Shown: one piece after another, positions 8,782-16,906 of the stretch
Position numbering within the stretch: position 1 is the first letter of the stretch
Layout: each line of letters opens with the position of its first letter
Assembly (NCBI GenBank): GCA_910585005.1
Contig: CAJUCN010000003.1
Span: forward strand, 1 to 64,000
Reading direction: 5' to 3'
DNA length: 64,000 nucleotides
Origin: an uncultured Lachnospiraceae bacterium
GTDB taxonomy: Bacteria; Bacillota; Clostridia; Lachnospirales; Lachnospiraceae
Translations under genes and position numbers: made by a program
Notes under the pieces: model-generated
What the model was told of the DNA's origin: nothing
What the model saw: only the letters and a program-made list of their open reading frames with translations
Databases searched by the model: none

Positions 8782-9126
8782 ATGCATGAATTAGGCGTTG
8801 TATTTCATATTATGGACAATCTGGAAAAGGTTGCAAAAGAAAATAAAGCGGAGGGTATTTCCAAAGTGGTCTTAGAGCTTGGGGAAGTGTCCACCGTGAT
8901 AGAATCCTATCTTCAAAACGGCTGGAAATGGGCGGCTAAGAAGCGGGAATTGTTTGACGGGGCGGAGCTGGTGGTAGAAAAGCTCCCAGCCGTCACCTAC
9001 TGCGAAGGGTGCGGGCAGACCTACCCCACAGTGGAGCATGGGAAAATTTGTCCCTACTGTCAAAGCCCGGAAACGTGGTTATTGCAGGGGAATGAATTTA
9101 ATATAAAAGAAATAGAGGTATTCTAA
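8782..9126 (+). CDS. hypA: HypA, nickel metallochaperone
   Basis: A 114-residue HypA/HybF protein. The N-terminal MHE gives the nickel-binding His2, and two CxxC pairs (C74/C77 and C90/C93) form the structural zinc site. The start at 8782 is fixed by the conserved MHEL; a longer in-frame extension upstream lacks family character. HypA passes nickel to target enzymes with HypB. No hypC, D, E or F, hydrogenase subunit or urease gene is in the window. The gene lies 40 nt after the flavoprotein and 19 nt before the membrane protein. Confidence 0.93.
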   Translation: MHELGVVFHIMDNLEKVAKENKAEGISKVVLELGEVSTVIESYLQNGWKWAAKKRELFDGAELVVEKLPAVTYCEGCGQTYPTVEHGKICPYCQSPETWLLQGNEFNIKEIEVF

Positions 9127-9145
9127 AGAAAGAGGGAGAGAGATT

Positions 9146-10183
9146 ATGATTTTTCAAATTTATGACGGAAGGACGCTTTGGCAGATTTTAGGCTGGATCA
9201 TGGTGTTTGCAGGGCTGATCATTATGAATGAGATTGCCCGCCGCACCAAAGCAGGAGGGGCTGTTTGCTTTTTTGCTATTCCTGCTGCACTGACGATCTA
9301 CTTTATTTCTATTTATGTAGGAGCTGCCAAAGGTGCAGAGTGGGCTCTTAATAACCAGACCTATGTGCATATGAACAGTTGGTTCCACTATGCAAAACTT
9401 TATGCGGCGCTTGCCGGATGTATCGGTTTTATGATCATCAAATACCATTGGGGCAAGCTGGGAAAATCCCATGGTTTTAAAGTGTTTCCTTTCGTGATCG
9501 TAGCGATCAACATTCTGATTGCGGTAGTATCGGATTTTGAGTCTGTAGTAAGGGCCGGCAGCGTGATGGGCGGCTGGTGGAAATCCTCCGAGGGCGTGTG
9601 GCTTTACGGTGGCTGGTGGAATATCTTAAACGGAATTGCAGGTATCCTGAATATCCTTTGTATGACCGGATGGTGGGGAATTTATTCCTCCAAAGATAAA
9701 AAAGATATGCTTTGGCCGGATATGACCTGGTATTTTATTTTGGCTTATGATATCTGGAACTTCCAGTATACCTACTTAAATCTTCCCACCCATTCCTGGT
9801 ATTGCGGATTTGCCCTTTTGCTGGCTCCTACGGTTGCCAATGCTCTTTGGAATAAGGGCGGGTGGATCCAGAACCGTGCCAACACACTGGCGCTTTGGTG
9901 CATGTTCGCACAGGTATTCCCCCTTTTCCAGGACGGGAGCCGTTTTACCACCGTATCTTCCGTATATGGCGTGGGCGGAGCGGCGGCAGCCTTTGGCGAG
10001 GCAATGCCAACTACGGCCAATCCGGCGGCCCAGGGAGTGATTTCCGTGCTTTCTATCGTGGTGAACCTTGTAGTGTTTGTCATTATCTTAAAACGCGCGA
10101 AGACCCAGAAGAAGAACCCGTATACCAATGAGATCTTTACGGATCAGAAGGACTTCAAACAGGCAATGGCAAGGGCGGAATGA
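9146..10183 (+). CDS. Multispanning membrane protein, DUF5692-like
   Basis: A 345-residue integral membrane protein with eight or nine predicted hydrophobic helices, unusually rich in Trp and Tyr (for example GGWWK, YGGWWN, AYDIWNFQYTYLN). Several His and acidic residues lie at helix ends (MNSWFHY, IIKYHW, PTHSWY). I believe it belongs to the uncharacterised DUF5692 family, but this is from memory of the pattern. The cytosolic C-terminus is charged. It ends the hypB-flavoprotein-hypA operon and a terminator follows. A role in membrane electron transfer or metal/ion transport would fit the operon but is speculation. Confidence 0.7.
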   Translation: MIFQIYDGRTLWQILGWIMVFAGLIIMNEIARRTKAGGAVCFFAIPAALTIYFISIYVGAAKGAEWALNNQTYVHMNSWFHYAKLYAALAGCIGFMIIKYHWGKLGKSHGFKVFPFVIVAINILIAVVSDFESVVRAGSVMGGWWKSSEGVWLYGGWWNILNGIAGILNILCMTGWWGIYSSKDKKDMLWPDMTWYFILAYDIWNFQYTYLNLPTHSWYCGFALLLAPTVANALWNKGGWIQNRANTLALWCMFAQVFPLFQDGSRFTTVSSVYGVGGAAAAFGEAMPTTANPAAQGVISVLSIVVNLVVFVIILKRAKTQKKNPYTNEIFTDQKDFKQAMARAE

Positions 10184-10212
10184 GAAAGAAAAGGAAACTT
10201 TAATTAAGTGTG

Positions 10213-10257
10213 AAAAGCCCGGCTGGTGGTCGAAAGGGATGAACCGGCCGGGCTTTT
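10213..10257 (+). terminator. Terminator of the hypB operon
   Basis: A long GC-rich stem pairs AAAAGCCCGGC with GCCGGGCTTTT, with further pairing inside (TGGT/ACCG), ending in a short T-run. It lies 30 nt after the membrane-protein stop. Confidence 0.85.
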
Positions 10258-10285
10258 GGTTTGGAGCGCGATGCAGGGCAGAGAA

Positions 10286-11989
10286 ATGAATAAAGCAAGG
10301 AAACGGACAGCCATATTGGCCGCCATCTTGTTTTTGGCAGGATGCGGACGGGATGCTTATGAAAATTCCAAAGAGGAACTGCCGCCCATGGAACAGGAAG
10401 AGGAACCGGCACAAGAGCAGGAATTATCTTCTTTTTGGTTTGAGATGACCACCTTCTATGGTGATACCGAGGGAAATGATTTTGACGGAGGACGGTTACG
10501 CGGCGGCATCATGAAGACAGGTGATAAAGCGATGTTTGTGTGCAAGGATGGTATCAGTTATGAGACATCTATAAAGCGGATTGCCTTGTACGACGCCGCG
10601 GATACCATCCACCCCATACCTTCGGAAGAGGTGGGGGATGATTCTTTGGCATTTGTCTGGTTGGAAGGAGTGACGCCGAACCAGATGCATTATGGCGATT
10701 TTTTACTTGGGCTTAAGGAATGGGAGCAGGGCATTCCTGTTGATTTTCCCTTTGGGGAATCAGAGGAGTATTTCCTTACATTAGCGCCTTGTGAGGAGGA
10801 GCATAGCCAGGGGGAGCTTCGCCTTTATGATAAGGAGGGAGAAGTTGTACAGAGAATCCCTTACGGGATATTTGACCAGCCGTTTTTTTATGTCGTCAGG
10901 AAAAATGACCGGAGGAATCTGGTGCTTTTTCCCGATAGCAAAAGTGATACGGGACGGTTCCTGGAGTGGGATGGAAGCCGGTTTTCGGAGAAGGAAACAG
11001 ACATAAAACGGGGGCAGATGCGTTCAGCGGTGGATCTGCTGATTACAGAGGAGACGAGTACAAAGCTGGCCAGGGAAATTTACCGTCCTCATTTAAATGA
11101 CAAGGAAGCAGAAATCATACGTTATTATGAGCTGGAGAAAGATACCGGGGATTTGGAAATTTGGGATTGCCTGGATGAAAAAAGTTTGTTTCGGGAGACA
11201 GTACCCATGGAAGAAGAGGGAAGGCCGGTAAATGAGAGTTATTATCAAGTGATATTTACAGAAGGGTTGTATTCATGGGGAGAGGAAGAAGGGGCTTTTG
11301 TCCCGGTGGATGTAAGTAGTTTTACGAATGCAGCGAATGAAGTTTGCACAAAATATGAAAGCAGGGAAGCATTTTTGTCGGACTACGGGTTTGCAGACAG
11401 CCCTCCTCTTTACCAATACGATGACAGAATTGGGAATCTTAGGCTGGAACTGTACAGGGATAAGGAGAAGGACTTATTCTGTGGGATAACGTACCGTTAT
11501 TTTTATAATAGTGAAAAGCAGAAATATGCCGATTTATACGGGTTTGTGGCGGATGATGTGGGGGAAGGGGAATGGGTGGACGATACCTATTCCATCCTAT
11601 CTTCCATTGATTCGTATGGTTATGAGAAAGAAATAGAATATACGCCGGATCAAAGGCCAAGGCATTTTTTGGCAACAGGGCCAGATGAAATTTCAGACGA
11701 CGGAGAGTTTGTCGAGATGATGGAAATCTCTTATATATACCGTGATGACGGTACCTTATATGACAGGTATTACTGGCATAATCCCAACCAGTTTTCTACA
11801 TACCGTCAAACGGAAAGCAGTCTCTATGATGAAAAGGGACGGCTGGTTTATGAAAATGCTTATATTACACATGGGATCCTGGAAGATTACTACATTTATT
11901 TGGATGAGGGCGAAAAACCAGCATATCGTATAGAGCTGGATCATGCGGGCGGACCAGCGCCCAATGTTTCTATGGAGCGATATGATTAA
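10286..11989 (+). CDS. Lipoprotein of unknown function
   Basis: A 567-residue lipoprotein. The start at 10286 (MNKARKR) places a classic signal sequence and lipobox (FLAGC) at residues 8-19; an in-frame start 60 nt earlier would lie inside the terminator. The mature protein is strongly acidic and rich in Asp, Glu and Tyr, with beta-strand-like repeats near the C-terminus (RLVYENAY, IYLDEGEKP). No catalytic motif is recognised. It is anchored on the outer face of the membrane and lies 26 nt ahead of the GH95 gene, so the two may be cotranscribed. Confidence 0.75.
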   Translation: MNKARKRTAILAAILFLAGCGRDAYENSKEELPPMEQEEEPAQEQELSSFWFEMTTFYGDTEGNDFDGGRLRGGIMKTGDKAMFVCKDGISYETSIKRIALYDAADTIHPIPSEEVGDDSLAFVWLEGVTPNQMHYGDFLLGLKEWEQGIPVDFPFGESEEYFLTLAPCEEEHSQGELRLYDKEGEVVQRIPYGIFDQPFFYVVRKNDRRNLVLFPDSKSDTGRFLEWDGSRFSEKETDIKRGQMRSAVDLLITEETSTKLAREIYRPHLNDKEAEIIRYYELEKDTGDLEIWDCLDEKSLFRETVPMEEEGRPVNESYYQVIFTEGLYSWGEEEGAFVPVDVSSFTNAANEVCTKYESREAFLSDYGFADSPPLYQYDDRIGNLRLELYRDKEKDLFCGITYRYFYNSEKQKYADLYGFVADDVGEGEWVDDTYSILSSIDSYGYEKEIEYTPDQRPRHFLATGPDEISDDGEFVEMMEISYIYRDDGTLYDRYYWHNPNQFSTYRQTESSLYDEKGRLVYENAYITHGILEDYYIYLDEGEKPAYRIELDHAGGPAPNVSMERYD

Positions 11990-12015
11990 AAGGAAAGAGA
12001 AAGGAGGAAAACGCT

Positions 12016-14340
12016 ATGAAAATGATTTTTAAATCCCCGGCTAATGGCTGGCACGAATCGTTTATCTTGGGAAACGGGAGAATGGGCGGGGCTGTCTATG
12101 GGGGGACGAAGCGGGAGCAGATTGCTCTTAATGAGGACACGCTTTGGTCTGGTTATCCGGCAAAGACCCAGAAGGAAATGCCCAAGGGGTATCTGGAGAA
12201 AATCAGGGCGCTTACTGACGCTAAGGACTATGTGGGCGCTATGGAGCTGACGGAGAGCCTTCTGAGTGAATCAGAGGACACACAGATGTATGTTCCCTTT
12301 GGCAATTTATTTCTGGAAATGGATGGCGATGAAGAGGTGACGGAGTATCACAGGGAGCTGGATCTTAGCAGGGCGGAAATGCTTGTGAGGTACAAAAGTT
12401 CTGGAAACTGGATTCAGAAACGTTGTCTGGTCAGTGAGCCGGATCAGGTTTTGGTTTATCAGATTAAGTCAGAGCAGCCGATTACCGTCCGCATTTGGAC
12501 GGAAGGGGGATACCTTACCGGAAGCTCTGTAGAAGAGGAAATTTTGAAATCTGCCGGACGCTGCCCGGGAAGAAGCGGGCTTACCAAGGGCGGAGAGGGT
12601 AAGACGGCTCCCGTCTTTTCGGACAAGCCGGAGGAAATGGGAATACGCTATGAAGGCTGGGGAAAAGTGGTATCTCCCAATAGTACGGTGGAAAGTATTG
12701 AGGTGAATGATACCCAGGCTGGGCTGTTGGTAAAGGACGCCAGGGAAATTACCCTTTATTACGCTATCCGTTCCAGTTTTGCAGGGTATGACAAGCACCC
12801 GGAGCTGGAGGGCTGTTCCCCGGGGTCATTGTTAAAAAAAGACTTACAATGCAATGATGCTTATGAGGCGCTGTGGGAAAGGCATCTGAAAGAATACCAG
12901 TCTTACTACAACCGTGTTTCCTTATACTTAAAGGGAGCGGTTTGCGAGGATGAGGATTTGAAAAAGCGGCTTTTGGATGTGCAGAAAGGGAAAGAAGACC
13001 CAGGGCTGTGGGCGCTCCTTTTCCATTATGGGAGGTACCTGCTGATCTGTTCTTCCCGGCCGGGAACCCAGGCAGCTAATTTGCAGGGAATCTGGAACAA
13101 AGAGCTGGTTCCGCCGTGGTTTTGTGATTATACCATCAACATTAACACCCAGATGAATTACTGGCTTGCCGGGCCATGTAATTTGGATGAGATGGCACAG
13201 CCTCTTATGAAAATGTGCCGGGAAATGTTGGAGGACGGAAAGAAGACGGCGGAAATTTATTTTGGATGCCAGGGAGCTTGCAGCTTTCATAATACGGACC
13301 TTTGGAGAAAGACTTCTCCGGCGGATGGAAGGGCGATGTGGAGTTTTTGGCCGCTGGGGTATGCGTGGCTTTGCCGGAATCTGTACGACCAGTACCTTTT
13401 TAACAGGGATAAGGAATATCTGAAAGAGTTGTACCCGGTTTTAAGAGAGAATGTGCGCTTTTGCCTTCAGGCAGTGACAGATACGGGAAAGGGGTATGCG
13501 CTTTCTCCGGCGACCTCACCGGAAAATGAGTTTTTATGTGATGGGCAGAAGGTATCGGTAGCATCTTACAGCGAAAACGGTAATGCCATAATACGGAATT
13601 TGCTTCAGGATTACCTGGAATGCTGCAAGGAATTGGGAATCAAAGAAGAACCGGAGGGGGAAGCGGAGAAAATTTTAAGGGGAATGGCGCCTTTGGCGGT
13701 GGATTTGAAAGGACGTATTCTGGAATGGAATGAGGAATTGGAGGAAGCGGACATCCATCACCGCCATCTCTCCCATTTGTATGAACTGCATCCTGGAAGG
13801 GGAATCACGGGAGATATGCCGGAACAGATAGAGGCTGCCAGAAAAAGCCTGGAAAGCCGGGGAGATGAGGGGACGGGATGGAGCCTGGCGTGGAAGATTT
13901 TGATGTGGGCAAGGTTAAAGGATGGAAAACATGTAGGGGAGATGGTCAATCGTTTCTTCCATTTGGTAGAACCGGATCAGCCTGGAGCAGTTCATGGGGG
14001 CGGCGTTTACCCCAATCTTTTGTGCGCCCATCCGCCTTATCAGATAGACGGAAACTTTGGTTACACCGCTGGCGTTGCAGAGATGCTTTTACAAAGCCAT
14101 GAGAAGAGGATCCATATTCTGCCAGCGCTGCCGCCTGAGTGGAAAGAAGGGAAGGTAAACGGGCTTCGGGCAAGAGGCGGTATTTTCGTAGGGATAGAGT
14201 GGAAGAATTCGCAAGTGAAGGTAACCCTTTTAAGCAGCAGGGATCAAGAGGCGAAGGTACAGATAGCAGGGGATGAAGCTGTTAATGTAAGGCTGGAAGG
14301 GAATAAGGAACTGGAATTGTTCTGTCCATTAAATTTTTGA
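12016..14340 (+). CDS. GH95 family glycosidase (alpha-L-fucosidase/alpha-L-galactosidase)
   Basis: A 774-residue enzyme of glycoside hydrolase family 95. The N-terminal beta-sandwich has the family opening GNGRMGGAVYGG and LNEDTLWSG. The (alpha/alpha)6 barrel has QGIWN, NINTQMNYW (paired Asn positions), DLWRKTSP, the RHLSHLY segment and QIDGNFG with the conserved Asp. GH95 enzymes invert terminal alpha-L-fucose or alpha-L-galactose linkages in host glycans or plant polymers. There is no signal peptide, so it should act in the cytoplasm on imported oligosaccharides. The start has AAAGGAGG well placed. Which sugar it prefers cannot be decided here. Confidence 0.92.
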   Translation: MKMIFKSPANGWHESFILGNGRMGGAVYGGTKREQIALNEDTLWSGYPAKTQKEMPKGYLEKIRALTDAKDYVGAMELTESLLSESEDTQMYVPFGNLFLEMDGDEEVTEYHRELDLSRAEMLVRYKSSGNWIQKRCLVSEPDQVLVYQIKSEQPITVRIWTEGGYLTGSSVEEEILKSAGRCPGRSGLTKGGEGKTAPVFSDKPEEMGIRYEGWGKVVSPNSTVESIEVNDTQAGLLVKDAREITLYYAIRSSFAGYDKHPELEGCSPGSLLKKDLQCNDAYEALWERHLKEYQSYYNRVSLYLKGAVCEDEDLKKRLLDVQKGKEDPGLWALLFHYGRYLLICSSRPGTQAANLQGIWNKELVPPWFCDYTININTQMNYWLAGPCNLDEMAQPLMKMCREMLEDGKKTAEIYFGCQGACSFHNTDLWRKTSPADGRAMWSFWPLGYAWLCRNLYDQYLFNRDKEYLKELYPVLRENVRFCLQAVTDTGKGYALSPATSPENEFLCDGQKVSVASYSENGNAIIRNLLQDYLECCKELGIKEEPEGEAEKILRGMAPLAVDLKGRILEWNEELEEADIHHRHLSHLYELHPGRGITGDMPEQIEAARKSLESRGDEGTGWSLAWKILMWARLKDGKHVGEMVNRFFHLVEPDQPGAVHGGGVYPNLLCAHPPYQIDGNFGYTAGVAEMLLQSHEKRIHILPALPPEWKEGKVNGLRARGGIFVGIEWKNSQVKVTLLSSRDQEAKVQIAGDEAVNVRLEGNKELELFCPLNF

Positions 14341-14346
14341 TAAAAG

Positions 14347-14381
14347 ACAGGCTTTGGAAGAAATCTTTCAAAGCCTGTTTT
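14347..14381. terminator. Bidirectional terminator after GH95 gene
   Basis: A 10-bp perfect stem (ACAGGCTTTG / CAAAGCCTGT) with a 12-nt loop and T-run lies between the GH95 gene and the convergent small gene. Confidence 0.8.
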
Positions 14382-14429
14382 GCGTTTAAAATAAGATTAC
14401 TTTTGTAACACTGTGACTTGCACTTTGCC

Positions 14430-14660
14430 TTAGCGGTGATATTCCCTGGGCTGGTAGAGAAAAGTCCGCATCCTGCTGTCACGACCGTAAGTGGTGGTAA
14501 TACAGTTCATAGGAGATTCCTTCGTTTCTTCTTTGGCACGTTCTAAAACTTGTGCAAAAGTCCCGTTAGAAGAATTTTCCATAGTTCCTGTATAGACAGG
14601 GCTGCGGCGTTCACGTTTGATCTTACCGATACTGGGAACGGCCACCACTGAATGCACCAT
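14430..14660 (-). CDS. Small conserved-looking protein of unknown function
   Basis: A 76-residue protein between a terminator and the BlaI promoter region. The C-terminal part (NCITTTYG, then RTFLYQPREY) has a compact, non-random pattern that I associate with small uncharacterised Lachnospiraceae proteins, without being able to name a family. The middle is a charged helix (FAQVLERAKEET). It has no signal peptide or membrane segment. The ribosome site is only modest (GGATTTACTGG upstream), which leaves the start uncertain. Confidence 0.5.
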   Translation of the reverse strand: MVHSVVAVPSIGKIKRERRSPVYTGTMENSSNGTFAQVLERAKEETKESPMNCITTTYGRDSRMRTFLYQPREYHR

Positions 14661-14789
14661 AAAAATACCAGTAAATCCTTTTTCTGCGACGATCCCTCCT
14701 TGGATGTGTATTTCAATAGTGAATGTGTTTGTTATAATATATATCGGAGAATTGTCAGAAAAATTAATGCTGCCGGGCCAGTATTTGGC

Positions 14790-14818
14790 TTGACTTTTCG
14801 AGACTATTGTAATAGTCT
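14790..14818 (+). promoter_or_regulatory. Promoter and BlaI-type operator of the blaI/blaR1 pair
   Basis: TTGACT (14790-14795) and TAGTCT (14813-14818) are spaced 17 bp. A perfect palindrome, GACTATT-GT-AATAGTC (14802-14817), fills the spacer and covers part of the -10 box. This geometry fits repression by a BlaI/MecI-family dimer. The same architecture recurs at 16804-16832. Confidence 0.8.
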
Positions 14819-14892
14819 ATTATGTAACGGGAGTTGTTTTGCATGATAAATTTAACATCACCAGAAGGCGGCAGGGAAGGAGGAAATGTACG

Positions 14893-15264
14893 ATGGTAAA
14901 GTTATTTGATTCGGAGAGAAAGGTTATGGAAGTGCTTTGGCGGGAGGGGGAAATTTCTGCAGGGCAGATCGTAAAAATCTTAAAGGAAGAAACCGGATGG
15001 AATAGAAATACCACTTATACAGTGATCAAAAAATGTGTGGATAAAGGAGCTGTAAAAAGGCAGGAACCAGGATTTGTCTGCAGTGCTCTTATTACCCGCC
15101 AGGAAGTGCAGGAATATGAGACGGAAGAGCTGATTGACAAGATGTTTGATGGTTCTAAAGAAAAGTTTTTTGCAGCGTTTTTGGATGGAAAGAAGCTGTC
15201 GAAGGGGGAAATTGAACAGTTGCGGAAGATGGTCAATGATTTAGGGCAGGAGGATAAACAATGA
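14893..15264 (+). CDS. BlaI/MecI/CopY-family repressor
   Basis: A 123-residue winged-helix repressor. The recognition region WNRNTTYTVIKKCVDKG (about residues 36-52) is typical of BlaI/MecI, and the C-terminal half is the helical dimerisation part. The start at 14893 (MVKLF) is chosen because AGGAGG lies just upstream; an in-frame start 54 nt earlier would add a basic non-family extension. The gene overlaps the M56 peptidase gene by 4 nt. By analogy with BlaI it should bind the palindromes at 14802-14817, 16816-16831 and 16844-16859 and be inactivated when the peptidase is triggered. Confidence 0.92.
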   Translation: MVKLFDSERKVMEVLWREGEISAGQIVKILKEETGWNRNTTYTVIKKCVDKGAVKRQEPGFVCSALITRQEVQEYETEELIDKMFDGSKEKFFAAFLDGKKLSKGEIEQLRKMVNDLGQEDKQ

Positions 15265-16787
15265 GGATTGTGCAGATAGATTTGCTGCAAATGAGCATTG
15301 CAGCGGGTATCCTGATCATTGGAATTGTGATATTCCGGTCATTATTTGTCCACCGGATCCCCAAGAAGGTCATGATCATCCTTTGGGGGATTGCAATCCT
15401 GCGCCTGGTGTTCCCGATTTCCATTTCTTCTTTGCCTGGCATTGGCAGTCTGGCAACAAAAGAGTATATGCAGGCGGAGGATTATGCAGTTGGCAGTATT
15501 ACGGTCAGTGCTGCAGAGAATGAAAATGAGGTTTCGGGTCTGACCGTTTATACAGTAGACCTGTCAAAGGAGGCGGAGTGGCGTATCATCTTAAGGATTC
15601 TTTACTTGGCCGGAGCCGGGGGGATGATCTTGGGATCTGTTTACTTATATATGAGAGACGGCCGTCTTTTTAGGGAGAGCCTTCCCATGGAAAAAAGGGA
15701 AATAGAGCTGTTAACCAGGCAAGTGGGAAAGGAAGATCTAAAAAAAGTAGATCTGCGGGTGTCGGACCGGACGGCGACCCCGGTAACATACGGTGTTTTT
15801 CAGCCAGCTATTGTTTTTCCCAAAGGCATTTACCTGAAAGAGGAAAGGGAAGTGGGATTTTGCATTTCCCATGAGCTGTCACATATTAAGAATCATGATA
15901 ATTTGCGGAAACTGGTAGTTCATGGTGTTTTATGCATTCATTGGTTTAATCCTCTTGTGTGGGTAATGTACTTTTTATTTAACAGGGATATTGAACTTTT
16001 GTGTGATGAAAGGGCTATGCGTAGGTCCATGGCAGACAGGCAGGATTATGCATTAGCGCTGCTTTCTTTGGCGGAAAGAAGAATGACAGGTTTCCGTACT
16101 GCTTTGGGATTTGGCAAAAATGCAGTAAAGGAAAGGATCTTGGCGGTGATGAGCGCCGGAAAGACGCCGGTAAGCGGCATCTTTGCCGCAGTGCTTACCG
16201 TGGCGCTTGCAATGACGGTTTTTATGGGCGGAGGTTTACCGACCGCTGCTGTGGAGCCGATAGGGGCGGCAGAGTATGTAACCACAGATGATGTGCATGT
16301 GCTGGCGTCCTATGAGGAGGGCGCTGTAAATTACACAACCGTTACGTTGGATAAGGCATCACTGGATGCAATTGGCTACCAGGAAGAGGAGACTGCATGG
16401 GATGACAAAGCCCGGGAAGGAGAGGTCAGTTGGTATGAGGGGGCAAGGAACGAAGCACAGGAGGTCTGGGAGAGCGATACATTGCCGGAAACGATGGTGA
16501 TCATGCTGAAGGATCTTGCCACTGAGTTTGGAGATTATGGGCTACAGGTAAAGCTTACCCACGACGATTATCAATTGTATTATAAGGGAAATCCTGTTTA
16601 CTTTTTTGTGGATAACCAAAAGCAGGACGGAGAAGGGTTTGAAGGACGTGTCTTTGCCAGAGTCGCGGGAAATGGGAATGGTAATACGGGCGTAGCTACA
16701 AGACGGGATAAAGGCGGCGTGATTATTGGCCTTGTGGGGCTGTCAGAAGAAGAGTCTGAGAAAATTGCTATGACTTGGACTGGTTGA
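15261..16787 (+). CDS. BlaR1-like M56 family sensor peptidase
   Basis: A 508-residue membrane metallopeptidase. Helices lie at about residues 10-30, 35-55 and 108-130, the zinc motif HELSH is at 204-208 (with ELLCDERA downstream), and a further helix is at about 312-330. The remaining 175 residues should be extracellular. Unlike BlaR1/MecR1 there is no penicillin-binding domain with SxxK/SxN/KTG motifs, so the signal is probably not a beta-lactam. The family signals by cleaving, or causing cleavage of, the partner BlaI repressor. It overlaps the repressor gene by 4 nt, which implies translational coupling. Confidence 0.9.
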   Translation: MRIVQIDLLQMSIAAGILIIGIVIFRSLFVHRIPKKVMIILWGIAILRLVFPISISSLPGIGSLATKEYMQAEDYAVGSITVSAAENENEVSGLTVYTVDLSKEAEWRIILRILYLAGAGGMILGSVYLYMRDGRLFRESLPMEKREIELLTRQVGKEDLKKVDLRVSDRTATPVTYGVFQPAIVFPKGIYLKEEREVGFCISHELSHIKNHDNLRKLVVHGVLCIHWFNPLVWVMYFLFNRDIELLCDERAMRRSMADRQDYALALLSLAERRMTGFRTALGFGKNAVKERILAVMSAGKTPVSGIFAAVLTVALAMTVFMGGGLPTAAVEPIGAAEYVTTDDVHVLASYEEGAVNYTTVTLDKASLDAIGYQEEETAWDDKAREGEVSWYEGARNEAQEVWESDTLPETMVIMLKDLATEFGDYGLQVKLTHDDYQLYYKGNPVYFFVDNQKQDGEGFEGRVFARVAGNGNGNTGVATRRDKGGVIIGLVGLSEEESEKIAMTWTG

Positions 16788-16803
16788 ACAAGTAAAAAAT
16801 AAA

Positions 16804-16863
16804 TTGACACGATATGACTATTGTGATAGTCTTTAAATGAAATGACTATCGCAATAGTCATTT
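16804..16863 (+). promoter_or_regulatory. Promoter with two BlaI-type operators, start of the transporter operon
   Basis: TTGACA (16804-16809) and TAGTCT (16827-16832) are 17 bp apart, with palindrome GACTATT-GT-GATAGTC (16816-16831) over the spacer and -10. A second palindrome GACTAT-CGCA-ATAGTC (16844-16859) lies just downstream of the expected start, 28 bp centre to centre. The second also makes a 10-bp hairpin (16840-16863) in the transcript. Two operators here against one on the repressor's own promoter suggests tighter repression of the transporter operon. Confidence 0.82.
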
Positions 16864-16906
16864 TGCGTTTGAGGAGGAAATGATCAAGCAGGAAGGAGTT
16901 ACAAGA

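Noticed and set aside
5218..9126. Hydrogenase maturation cluster
   Set aside because: Only hypA and hypB are present; hypC-F and hydrogenase subunits are absent, so a general hydrogenase label would mislead.
14893..16787. Beta-lactam resistance regulon
   Set aside because: No beta-lactamase or penicillin-binding protein gene follows and the sensor lacks the SxxK, SxN and KTG motifs.
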